Assembly: GCA_003136895.1 (NCBI GenBank)
Contig: PLDY01000165.1
Span: 1-55,942 of the forward strand
Source of the DNA: Candidatus Erabacter solicola
GTDB taxonomy: Bacteria; Vulcanimicrobiota; Vulcanimicrobiia; Vulcanimicrobiales; Vulcanimicrobiaceae
Direction of reading: 5' to 3'
Length of the DNA: 55,942 nt
Part shown: positions 9,743 to 17,134 of the stretch, piece after piece
Position numbering within the stretch: position 1 is the stretch's first letter
How the letters are laid out: the number at the start of each line of letters is the position of its first letter
Notes under the pieces: generated by a model
Databases searched by the model: none
The model's input: the letters and a program-made list of their open reading frames with translations, nothing else
What the model was told of the DNA's origin: nothing
Program-made: the position numbers and the translations under genes

Positions 9743-9759
9743 CCCGTCAGGAGTCTGCC

Positions 9760-10797
9760 GTGATACAGAAACCCTTGCTCTTTACCGGAAACTCAAACAA
9801 AGCGCTGGCCGGCGAGGTCGCGAGCCGGATGGAATCGCGACTGGGTAGCGCGCTGGTCGACAAATTCAAGAACGACGAGTGCCGCATCGAGATTCGCGAG
9901 AACGTGCGCGGCGCCGAAGTCTTCGTCATGCAGTCGATCTGCAAAGCGCCGAACGGTCAGACCGTCAACGATTCGTTGATGGAACTGCTCCTGATGATCG
10001 ACGCGCTCAACCGCGCCTCGGCCTACCGGATCACCGCGGTCGTTCCGTATTACGGTTACGCCAAGCAAGACAAGAAGACCAAAGGCCGCGAGCCGATCTC
10101 GGCCAAGTTGGTCGCGAACTTGATCGAGAGCGCCGGCGCCAAGCGACTGGTCACCCTCGATCTGCACGCCGCGCAGATTCAAGGCTTCTTCGATATCCCC
10201 GTCGACAATCTCGAAGCGACGCCGACGCTCTGCTCGTATCTCAAGCAGCAGGGCTTCACCGGCAACAAGATCGTCGTCGTCTCGCCTGATGCCGGCGGCG
10301 TCGCGCGCGCCGAAAAGTTCGCCAAGCGTCTGAACTCGACGCTCGCCATCGTCTTCAAACGCCGCCCCGAGCCCGACGTTTCGGAAGTAACCGAGATCGT
10401 CGGCGACGTCGACGGCAAGATCGCGATCGTCGTCGACGACATGATCTCGACCGGCGGCACGCTCGCCAAAGCAGCCGAAGCGTTGATCAAGCGCGGCGCG
10501 ACGAAGGTTTACACCTGCGCGACGCACGGCATCTTCGCCGGCGACGCGGCGCGCGTACTCATCGACTCGCCGATCGAAAAAGTGATCGTCACCAACACTT
10601 TGCCCAACGTCGAAGACACGCTCGGTCCGAAGTTCAAAGTGCTTTCGATCGCGCAGATTCTGGCCGACGCCATCAAACGCATTACCGCCAACCGTTCGGT
10701 CTCCGAACTGTTCGCCAAAGAGGAAGAAGACCGGCCTCCGCCGTCACTCGGCCCGCTGCTCGACCTTCCTGAAGCATCCCTCACGCCCGCGTCATAG
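9760..10797 (+). CDS. prs: Ribose-phosphate pyrophosphokinase (PRPP synthetase)
   Basis: This enzyme makes PRPP from ribose 5-phosphate and ATP for nucleotide, NAD, His and Trp synthesis. The GTG at 9760 follows AGGAG at a 6-nt distance; an open frame continues upstream over uvrB but is not part of the protein. At 345 residues it is slightly longer than usual because of a C-terminal tail. Markers are GNSNKALAGEVA at the N terminus, VVSPDAGGVARA (pyrophosphate loop) and the PRPP-binding loop IVVDDMISTGGTL. It heads a run with rplY and pth, a common bacterial order. Confidence 0.96.
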   Translation: MIQKPLLFTGNSNKALAGEVASRMESRLGSALVDKFKNDECRIEIRENVRGAEVFVMQSICKAPNGQTVNDSLMELLLMIDALNRASAYRITAVVPYYGYAKQDKKTKGREPISAKLVANLIESAGAKRLVTLDLHAAQIQGFFDIPVDNLEATPTLCSYLKQQGFTGNKIVVVSPDAGGVARAEKFAKRLNSTLAIVFKRRPEPDVSEVTEIVGDVDGKIAIVVDDMISTGGTLAKAAEALIKRGATKVYTCATHGIFAGDAARVLIDSPIEKVIVTNTLPNVEDTLGPKFKVLSIAQILADAIKRITANRSVSELFAKEEEDRPPPSLGPLLDLPEASLTPAS

Positions 10798-10823
10798 CCG
10801 GCTAGAAAGCAGACCACACCTCA

Positions 10824-11498
10824 ATGGCAAGCCTCAAAGACAATCTCGCCGTCGAAACGCGCTCCACGGCCGGCTCGACCGCCTCGAATTCACTGCGTAG
10901 GGCCGGCAAAGTCCCGGCGGTGCTCTTCGGCCACGGCGTCGACGCGCTGCCCGTCGCACTCGACGCGAAGGCCTTCGACGAACTGCTCCACTCCGGCGCG
11001 AAGAACAGCCTGCTGCACATCACGATCGACGGCAAGACCAAAGATACCGCGCTCCTGCGCGAGGTCCAGCGCGATCCGATTACGCGTCGCATCCTGCATG
11101 CCGATCTGCAGCGCGTCAGCGCGACCGAGACCGTCGGCGCGTCGCTGACGCTGGTGACGATCGGCGTGCCCGACGGCGTCAAGAACTCGGGCGGCGTCAT
11201 GGACGTCATCTTCCACGCGATCGATGTCGAGGGGCCGGCCAACGCGATCCCGCCCAACATCGAGGTTGACGTCACGGAACTCGGGCTGCATCAGCACGTC
11301 ACCGCCGGCGATGTCAAGCTGCCCGCCAACTTCAAACTCAAGATGGATCCTTCGACCGTCTTGATTGCGATCGAGCCTTCGCGCACCGAAGCGCAAGCGG
11401 CTGAGACCGCCGCGGCTGCCGCACCGGCACCCGTCGAAGTTCCGACCGTCGGCGAAACGACGCCGGGGGCGGACACGACCCAGGGGAGCGCGTCGTAG
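10824..11498 (+). CDS. rplY: 50S ribosomal protein bL25 (CTC/TL5 form)
   Basis: A 224-residue bL25 of the long general-stress (CTC) type, which binds 5S rRNA. The N-terminal RNA-binding part has the usual RRAGKVPAVLFGHG and a following LLHITIDGK region; the TL5-like C-terminal beta domain includes DVTELGLHQHVTAGD. It ends in an Ala/Pro/Glu-rich tail of about 35 residues, probably disordered. It lies 26 nt after prs. The stop codon TAG overlaps the apparent initiation codon of pth. Confidence 0.95.
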   Translation: MASLKDNLAVETRSTAGSTASNSLRRAGKVPAVLFGHGVDALPVALDAKAFDELLHSGAKNSLLHITIDGKTKDTALLREVQRDPITRRILHADLQRVSATETVGASLTLVTIGVPDGVKNSGGVMDVIFHAIDVEGPANAIPPNIEVDVTELGLHQHVTAGDVKLPANFKLKMDPSTVLIAIEPSRTEAQAAETAAAAAPAPVEVPTVGETTPGADTTQGSAS

Positions 11499-12106
11499 CG
11501 AGCGGGACCAAGATCGTCGCCGGGCTCGGCAATCCCGGCAAGAGCTACGAGCGCACGCGCCACAACCTCGGCTTTCGCATCGTCGAGGAAGTGGCGCGGC
11601 GGCTCGCCGTCACCACCTGGAAAAACAAAGACGGAGCGGCGCAAGCGCACGTCGCCGCGCGCGCCGTCGTCCTCGTCAAGCCGCAATCGTACATGAACGA
11701 TAGCGGCATCCCGCTCGCGCGAATCTCCCATTGGTGGAAGACGCCCGCGGGCGATCTGCTCGTCGTCGTCGACGATCTCGATCTGCCGCTCGGGCGTCTG
11801 CGTATGCGCGCCTCGGGCGGCTCGGGCGGTCACAACGGTCTCAAGTCGATCATCGAACATTTCGGCACGGAGTTTTCGCGACTGCGCGCCGGCATCGGCC
11901 GCAGCAGCGATGAGGCGATCGATCACGTGCTCTCGCCGTTTACACGCGACGAAGAAAGCGTGCTCGACGCCGTCGTCGGCATCGCGGCCGACGGTGTGCT
12001 GCTCTGGCTCGAGCGCGGCGCGGTCGACGCGATGAACTTCATCAACGCATGGCGGCCGCCGGGGGAGGACAAGACCGCGAAGAACGGGCAAGAGCAACAG
12101 ACATGA
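11495..12106 (+). CDS. pth: Peptidyl-tRNA hydrolase, with non-canonical start codon
   Basis: Pth frees tRNA from peptidyl-tRNA that falls off ribosomes. The catalytic residues are all visible: GLGNPG (Asn), TRHN (His), KPQSYMNDSG (Asn), DDLDLPLG (Asp) and GGHNGLKS (Asn). These require translation to begin near 11495-11510, but in this frame there is no ATG, GTG or TTG between the upstream stop at 11402 and a GTG at 11591, which would remove the first motifs. AGGGGAG at 11482-11488 lies 6 nt before an in-frame GTA (11495) followed by GCG. I therefore set the start there. GTA shares two bases with the rplY stop (GTAG). A sequence error is the main alternative. Confidence 0.9.
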   Translation, partial: VASGTKIVAGLGNPGKSYERTRHNLGFRIVEEVARRLAVTTWKNKDGAAQAHVAARAVVLVKPQSYMNDSGIPLARISHWWKTPAGDLLVVVDDLDLPLGRLRMRASGGSGGHNGLKSIIEHFGTEFSRLRAGIGRSSDEAIDHVLSPFTRDEESVLDAVVGIAADGVLLWLERGAVDAMNFINAWRPPGEDKTAKNGQEQQT

Positions 12107-12615
12107 CGCGGCGCCTCCTCGCCCTCGTCGTTCTCGTCACACTCTGCGCCGGCGCGAGCGCCGCAGCGCGCGGTGCTTCGGCGCCGGAGCGCGAGGCGCT
12201 CGATGTGCCGGATGTCGCGCTGTACGACGTGCCCGCGGCCGAGACCACGATGTTCGAGGATATCAACGCCGAGCGCGCGCGGCACCGCCTCCCGGCGCTC
12301 GAACTCGATCGCGGCCTGTCGTCGGTCGCGCGCGCCTACGCGCACGAGATGCTGACCCACCACTACATCGGCCACGTGACGCCGGCCGGCGTCACCCCCT
12401 TCCAGCGCTTGGAGAGTGCCGGCTACATCTTCAAGTGGAGCGGGGAGAATCTCGCCTATTCGAGCGACGGTGAGAACGCAGCGTTCGCGCATCTCGTTGC
12501 GAGTCCAGGACACCTCGCCAACATCCTCGGCCAACGGTTCACCCGCGTCGGGGTTGGGGCGGTCTCAGTCAGCGTGTACGGTACGATGTTCGTTCAAGAG
12601 TTTGCCGGTGATTAG
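12103..12615 (+). CDS. Secreted CAP-domain (SCP/PR1-like) protein
   Basis: A 170-residue protein with a signal peptide (RRLLALVVLVTLCAGASAAARG) and one CAP domain, the fold also called SCP or allergen V5. Domain marks are INAERARHRLPAL, the RAYAHEMLTHHYIGH segment holding cavity histidines, GENLAY and SPGHLANIL. Bacterial members are secreted or wall-associated and their roles are mostly unknown (peptide or lipid binding, possibly protease activity). The ATG overlaps the TGA of pth (ATGA), so an upstream open frame at 12049 is not used. Confidence 0.9.
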   Translation: MTRRLLALVVLVTLCAGASAAARGASAPEREALDVPDVALYDVPAAETTMFEDINAERARHRLPALELDRGLSSVARAYAHEMLTHHYIGHVTPAGVTPFQRLESAGYIFKWSGENLAYSSDGENAAFAHLVASPGHLANILGQRFTRVGVGAVSVSVYGTMFVQEFAGD

Positions 12616-13294
12616 CAGGGACGCGTTCGCGGGAAAGACGTTCGTCCTGCGCATCGATCGCGAAATCCTCACGCAGACGACGACGCTCGGCGAGGATCTC
12701 GGTTTCCTGATCGAGCGCGGCATCCGCCCGATCGTGGTCGCGCCGACCAGCGACGTGGCTCGCGGCTACGTGCGCGCACTGAACCGTCACACGAACATCG
12801 CGGTCGGGCTCTCCGGCGCCGATGCGGGCCTGCTGCCCGCCTCCGGCAACGAAACGATCGGGCGCGTGCAGACCGGCATCCTCGCCACGTTGCTTTCGGT
12901 CGGATACGTTCCCGTCATCGAACCAACCGCGCTCGGCATCGGCGGCAACGACGTGGAGTTGGCGGCCGATGACGTGGCTGCGGCAATCGGCGGCGCGACC
13001 TCGGCGGCTCGCGCGTTCTTCTTCCACGAAGCGGGCGGCGTCTTCGATCCGCAGACGCTCGATGTGATCGCCGAGCTTACGCCGGCCGAGGCACTGGCGC
13101 TCGCCGAGCGCGACGATCTCGACCCGCAACTACGCGCCGCGGTTCGCGCGGCCGCACGCGGCGTGCGCGCGGGCGTCAACGCGGCACAGATCTTGGATGG
13201 ACGCATCGCGCACGCGACGATCGTCGAGTTTCTCACTTCACGGCACCTCGGCACGCAAGTGACCGGCGCCATCTACACCGGAGGAGTCGCGTGA
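12608..13294 (+). CDS. Degenerate amino-acid-kinase-fold protein, acetylglutamate kinase-like
   Basis: About 228 residues with the fold and order of ArgB: GRVQTGILATLLSVGYVPVI, then a VELAADDVAAAIGG segment like the ArgB nucleotide-site helix, then AGVNAAQILDGRIAHATIVEFLT followed by HLGTQVTG, close to the ArgB C terminus. However the N-terminal lysine/glycine loop (KxGG) reads LRIDREI and the HGGG loop reads APTSD, so acetylglutamate phosphorylation is doubtful. The GTG at 12608 follows AAGAG by 7 nt and overlaps the CAP gene end. It may be a paralogue with a binding or regulatory role. Confidence 0.72.
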   Translation: MISRDAFAGKTFVLRIDREILTQTTTLGEDLGFLIERGIRPIVVAPTSDVARGYVRALNRHTNIAVGLSGADAGLLPASGNETIGRVQTGILATLLSVGYVPVIEPTALGIGGNDVELAADDVAAAIGGATSAARAFFFHEAGGVFDPQTLDVIAELTPAEALALAERDDLDPQLRAAVRAAARGVRAGVNAAQILDGRIAHATIVEFLTSRHLGTQVTGAIYTGGVA

Positions 13295-14169
13295 GTTCAC
13301 GTTCAGTCGCCGCTGCCGTCTTTGCAAGCTGCGGGCTTGCGCTCGCCTTCGGCGGGAACGCCACCGGGCAGCCCGTACCTTCGCCGTCGCCGGCGATCAC
13401 CGCTTCGCCGGCCGGCGTGGTCGGGCGAGCGCAGTTGGTCGTGCAGGCGGCCCTCGGCGGCGCCGGCGACAAGCTGACGCTGGGCGGCGATGTCGCCTTC
13501 GAACAGCGTGACACGTTTCTGCGCATCGACGTGCTCTCGATTAAGATTCCCGGAATGAACCCGATCGCGGGCGCCGTCGCGTCGAGCGAACTCTTTCCGC
13601 AGGGCGGTTTCAGCGCGGTCTTCGATCGTTCCGACAATTCGTACACGATCTGGTCGGCCTCGAGCCGGAAATACTACACCGGCAAAGGCAAGCCCAATAC
13701 CGTTCCAACGGCAACGCCAAGTCCCGCGGCCACCCCAAGTTCGTCCGACCTGCTCGAGCTCTTTAAGTGGCTTACGTTCATCAAGACCTTGAAAGCAATG
13801 ACGCTCTCATTTACGCTTGCCGGACACGGGACCACCAACGGACATGCGACGACCGGCATCGACTATCAATTCACCGATATCCATCAAGACCTAAGCCCGT
13901 CCGACGTGCACGGGCGCGTGCAGTTCGCCGACGATCTGGACGAGTTTCCGGTTCAGTTGACCGCTAGCGTCAAGCTGAAAAACGTCCCCCAGGGCGCACT
14001 GCGTCTGGACCTCAAGACGCTCGAGCGGCGCGCGCCGGCGTTCGCCGACTTCCACCCGCCGCAAGACTACGTGCGGACCGACAATATCGGCGAAGCCTTC
14101 GGCAAGTTCGTCCTGCCGAGCGGCCTGTTGGGGCCCGCTACCAAGACCTCGCCGCCGGCGAAACGGTAA
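13291..14169 (+). CDS. Secreted hypothetical protein
   Basis: A 292-residue protein with a signal peptide (about residues 1-27) and no recognised domain. Proline/serine-rich linkers occur after the leader (PVPSPSPAITASP) and near residue 140 (PTATPSPAATP), dividing a beta-rich N-terminal part from a C-terminal part. The general look, with an early strand region like GDKLTLGGDVAFEQRD, brings to mind outer-membrane lipoprotein carriers such as LolA, but I see no firm match. The GTG overlaps the previous stop (GTGA). It is the last gene of the prs run and is followed by a hairpin. Confidence 0.65.
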   Translation: MSSRSVAAAVFASCGLALAFGGNATGQPVPSPSPAITASPAGVVGRAQLVVQAALGGAGDKLTLGGDVAFEQRDTFLRIDVLSIKIPGMNPIAGAVASSELFPQGGFSAVFDRSDNSYTIWSASSRKYYTGKGKPNTVPTATPSPAATPSSSDLLELFKWLTFIKTLKAMTLSFTLAGHGTTNGHATTGIDYQFTDIHQDLSPSDVHGRVQFADDLDEFPVQLTASVKLKNVPQGALRLDLKTLERRAPAFADFHPPQDYVRTDNIGEAFGKFVLPSGLLGPATKTSPPAKR

Positions 14170-14189
14170 GCCCGCAAGACAAAAGAAAA

Positions 14190-14220
14190 GCGGCGCAGGC
14201 CCCTTTGGACCTGCCCCGCC
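14190..14220. terminator. Likely bidirectional terminator
   Basis: Between two convergent genes, GCGGCGCAGGCCC (14190-14202) can pair imperfectly with GGACCTGCCCCGCC (14207-14220) around a TTT-centred loop. An A-rich stretch lies on the left and TTCTT on the right, so it could end transcripts from both sides. The stem has mismatches, so confidence is moderate. Confidence 0.45.
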
Positions 14221-14242
14221 TTCTTGGGGTCTACTGGGCTGC

Positions 14243-14656
14243 TTAGGTGACGGTTCCGGTTGTCGTCGTGACGACGACGGTGACAGCCGTAGCGTTGTTG
14301 CTCGCGTCCTTGACCGTGATCTGACACGTGCCGGCGGCAACCGACGTCACCGAGAACGACGCCGTGGGACCCGTGCCGGATGACGGAGTGAACGTCGCGA
14401 TGCCCGCACAGTTGCTGGTTGCCGTCAATGCCCCGGCATAACCGTTCTCCGTAACGGTGAAGCCCGAGATGGCGCCGGCTGTCGTAAACGACACGGACCC
14501 AGCGCTTGGCGTGAGGATGGGTACTGCCGGGGTCGGGGTGACGACGACCGTGATCTGTTGGATCGGGACGCTATTCGTCGAGCCGGACGTGCAACTCGCG
14601 ACGCCGAGAGCGGCAACGGTGAATGCGAGAACGGCAAACGCAGGGTTGATTCGCAT
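14243..14656 (-). CDS. Small lipoprotein with Ig-like beta domain
   Basis: About 137 residues, starting at the ATG at 14656 because AAAGGAAA lies 7 nt upstream; an in-frame start eight codons earlier is less likely. The leader ends in the lipobox LGVASC, so the protein should be lipid-anchored. A Thr/Val/Pro-rich linker (VVVTPTPAVPILTP) is followed by one Ig-like domain of alternating strands (SVSFTTAGAISGF, TATSNCAG, CQITVKDASNNA) with two cysteines that may pair. It lies 25 nt downstream of the larger lipoprotein gene. Role unknown; surface adhesion or wall contact is possible. Confidence 0.7.
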   Translation of the reverse strand: MRINPAFAVLAFTVAALGVASCTSGSTNSVPIQQITVVVTPTPAVPILTPSAGSVSFTTAGAISGFTVTENGYAGALTATSNCAGIATFTPSSGTGPTASFSVTSVAAGTCQITVKDASNNATAVTVVVTTTTGTVT

Positions 14657-14681
14657 GTGCGATTTCCTTTCGCTCTTCACG

Positions 14682-16376
14682 TTAGTACACCAGCTTTCCG
14701 ATGCGCCCGGGGTTGAGCCCGGTACCGGGTTCGCAGAACCAGAGCGAGCCGTCCGAAGCGACCGCGATACCTCTGAGGGCGAGCCCCGTCACCGGAGATG
14801 CGAACTCCGTGACCGTTCCGCCCGTTGTGATGCGCCCGATCTTATCGAGCCCATTCTCGGTGAACCACAATGCGCCGTCTTGGCCGACCGTTATGCCGAC
14901 CGGTGCGGAGTTTGGCGTGAGCGTCGGGAACTCGCCGGTGACCGAGAACGAATTCGGCGACAGACGCCCGATCTTGCCCGTGCCGTTCTCGGTGAACCAC
15001 ACATTGCCGTCCGGGCCGCGCACGATCGATTCCGGAACGGTTCCGGTTGTCAGACTGATTTCGCTTTGCGCCGTAAACAGGTTGGCGATACGGCCGATCT
15101 TGTCGACCGCGGATTCGGTGTAGTACAGGTTATTGTCGGGCGCGGTCGCGATCCCGAAGGGACCCGAATTGGCCGTCGGGATGCTGGTCTCGCCGGCCAC
15201 GCCGGATGAGATGCCCTGGAAGCCGACGCGGCTGCTGCCGTTCGCGACGTACCAAATGTTGCCGTCTCCGCGATCGACGAGGCCCAGCGGATTGTCGGGC
15301 GGCGGCGGCGAGAAGAGCGTCGTGAACTCGGTGAACGTTCCCGTCGTCGTCACCTTTGCGACCTTGCTCGTGCCGGGAGCCGGCGTCGTCGAGAACTCGG
15401 CGAACCACAGGTTGCCATCGGACGCGCCAATGATCATCTGGGGCTGCGCGTTAGCGGTCGGAATCGCGAACTCGGTCACGACGCCGGCCGGAGTGATCCG
15501 GGCGACCGCGCCACCGGGGTTTTCCGTGAACCACATGTTGCCGTCGCTGCCGGCGGCGATCCAATTGGGACGGTTGGTCGCAACCGGAATCGAGAATTGG
15601 TAGAACGTCGGCGTCGGCGCGAATGTCGCGGCGGCGCTCGTGACGCCCGTCGCCGATGCGACGATTGAGGCGCTCGAGAGCGTGCCGCCGTTGTACGTCA
15701 GCGTCGCCGTGGTCGACGAATTCGGAAGGTTGTTCGTCGAGAGCGAGAGCGTGTTGCTCGAAGCCGGGTCGCTGATCGCCAGATGGATTGGCACGCTGTA
15801 GTCGCCGGGACCAACGATCGTATTGCCGTCGGCATCCTTGGCCGTAACGTTGACGTTGACCGTCGCCGGCACGCCCGCGTTCGGAGAAGGATTGCTCAGG
15901 CTGACCGAGACCGTGACGACGACGCCGTTCAAGACCGCGCTAACGGTGTTGGCCGTGCCGGCGACGACCGCTTTGGTGACCGATGCGCGGCTCAGGACGT
16001 TGCCTTGACCGTTCTGGTCGTCGAAGGTCGCGAACGCGAAGGTATCGGTTCCGACCGGCGCATCGATAACGATCGTCGCTGCGGGCGCATTGAGGAACTG
16101 CGGCGTGCCGCCGTTCACCGAAACCGAAACGCTGCGCGCCGTCGCCGGCACATACTTGGGCGTGCGTGCGTTGGAGACGAGCGTGTCGTTCCACGACATC
16201 GTGAACGTCACTTTCGCCATTGCCGCGTTGCTCGGGCCGTTGGGCGTGGTCGTTGGTACGCTCTGCGTACCGCCGCCGCCCGAACAGGCCGCGAGCAAGG
16301 CAGCTAAAGCGGACGCCCCGACCGCGCGTTGCAGAAACGCTACGGCGCGAGAACGGCCGAATGAAGCCGAATTCAT
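14682..16376 (-). CDS. Lipoprotein with Ig-like region and virginiamycin B lyase-like beta-propeller
   Basis: A 564-residue protein. The leader ends in LAALLAACSGGG, a lipobox. Residues about 50-260 are Thr/Val-rich beta domains like bacterial Ig repeats. Residues about 265-564 are a propeller of short repeats of the form NxWFTExxxGKIGRIT, which is the Vgb/NHL-type pattern. Real streptogramin lyases are cytoplasmic and shorter, so the antibiotic-lyase name would mislead; this is more likely a surface-exposed binding propeller. The ATG is preceded by GAGG at 7 nt. It is read together with the small Ig-like lipoprotein downstream. Confidence 0.8.
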   Translation of the reverse strand: MNSASFGRSRAVAFLQRAVGASALAALLAACSGGGGTQSVPTTTPNGPSNAAMAKVTFTMSWNDTLVSNARTPKYVPATARSVSVSVNGGTPQFLNAPAATIVIDAPVGTDTFAFATFDDQNGQGNVLSRASVTKAVVAGTANTVSAVLNGVVVTVSVSLSNPSPNAGVPATVNVNVTAKDADGNTIVGPGDYSVPIHLAISDPASSNTLSLSTNNLPNSSTTATLTYNGGTLSSASIVASATGVTSAAATFAPTPTFYQFSIPVATNRPNWIAAGSDGNMWFTENPGGAVARITPAGVVTEFAIPTANAQPQMIIGASDGNLWFAEFSTTPAPGTSKVAKVTTTGTFTEFTTLFSPPPPDNPLGLVDRGDGNIWYVANGSSRVGFQGISSGVAGETSIPTANSGPFGIATAPDNNLYYTESAVDKIGRIANLFTAQSEISLTTGTVPESIVRGPDGNVWFTENGTGKIGRLSPNSFSVTGEFPTLTPNSAPVGITVGQDGALWFTENGLDKIGRITTGGTVTEFASPVTGLALRGIAVASDGSLWFCEPGTGLNPGRIGKLVY

Positions 16377-16544
16377 AGATGAACCTCGCTAGATTAGGGG
16401 TTAGAACGTTCGTTCAGTTGAGCGTGAAACAAGCGTCGCTTCTTGAGGCGCCACGCCCATTTCCAGGCAGACACAATGAGACAGCGACGATAGATTCACC
16501 TGGCCCCACGTCGAGCGACCCCTTGGCTGGAGCGCGCCTCACAC

Positions 16545-16562
16545 GTAACCCAAAAGGGTTAC
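16545..16562 (-). terminator. Hairpin at the end of tag
   Basis: GTAACCC (16545-16551) and GGGTTAC (16556-16562) form a perfect 7-bp stem around a 4-base loop (TTTT on the minus strand). The hairpin contains the tag stop codon. There is no T tract after it, so termination is plausible but not certain. The rest of 16377-16544, upstream of the lipoprotein gene, holds no gene that I can see. Confidence 0.4.
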
Positions 16563-17134
16563 CCTTCCGGAGCAAGCTGGCGGTAGCGGAAACACGAGGC
16601 CAGATGATCGTTCACCATCCCGGTCGCCTGCATGAACGCATAGACGATCGTCGGGCCCACAAAACGCATCCCGCGCGCGCGCAATTCGCGACTGATCTCC
16701 TCCGCCAGCGGGGTCGTTGCCGGAACGTCGCCGAGACGACGGCGAGCGCCCCGGCGCGGAACGCCCGCCACGAACGACCAGAAGTATGCATCGAGCGAGC
16801 CGAATTCGGCCTGCACCGCGAGCACGGCCCGCGCGTTGGCTATCGCGGCCTCGATCTTGAGACGGTTGCGCACGATTGCCGCATTCTGCATGAGCGTTGC
16901 GACCTTCCGGGTGTCGAAGCGAGCGACCCGGGCCGGATCGAAACCGGCGAAGGCCTTGCGGTAGCCCTCGCGCTTGCGCAAGATCGTCTCCCAACTGAGG
17001 CCGGCCTGCGCGCCTTCGAGGATCAGGAACTCGAACAGACGGCGGTCGTCGTGGACCGGAACGCCCCATTCGGTATCGTGGTAGAGAATCGACTCCGGCG
17101 TCCGCGCCCACGCGCAACGCCGGATCAGCGGCAC
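16559..17134 (-). CDS. tag: DNA-3-methyladenine glycosylase I
   Basis: Tag removes 3-methyladenine from alkylated DNA. From the GTG at 17134 the protein is 191 residues, the family length, and starts PLIRRCAWA. Marks are YHDTEWGVPVHDDRRLFEFL, the GLSWETILRKREGYRKAFAGFD core and a C-terminal ATGMVNDH segment that holds zinc-binding and active-site positions. An upstream in-frame start at 17221 would add a basic extension over the previous gene and is rejected. The GTG lies 10 nt inside the M48-like gene. It is the last gene of the peroxiredoxin-led run, which fits a damage-repair role. Confidence 0.95.
   Translation of the reverse strand: MPLIRRCAWARTPESILYHDTEWGVPVHDDRRLFEFLILEGAQAGLSWETILRKREGYRKAFAGFDPARVARFDTRKVATLMQNAAIVRNRLKIEAAIANARAVLAVQAEFGSLDAYFWSFVAGVPRRGARRRLGDVPATTPLAEEISRELRARGMRFVGPTIVYAFMQATGMVNDHLASCFRYRQLAPEG

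Noticed and set aside
11365-11703. Frame crossing the rplY/pth junction (112 codons)
   Set aside because: Arg/Pro-rich translation in a third frame over two established genes; no domain.
16404-16415. LexA-like box GAAC-N4-GTTC
   Set aside because: It precedes a lipoprotein gene rather than tag or another repair gene, and one short palindrome is expected by chance.
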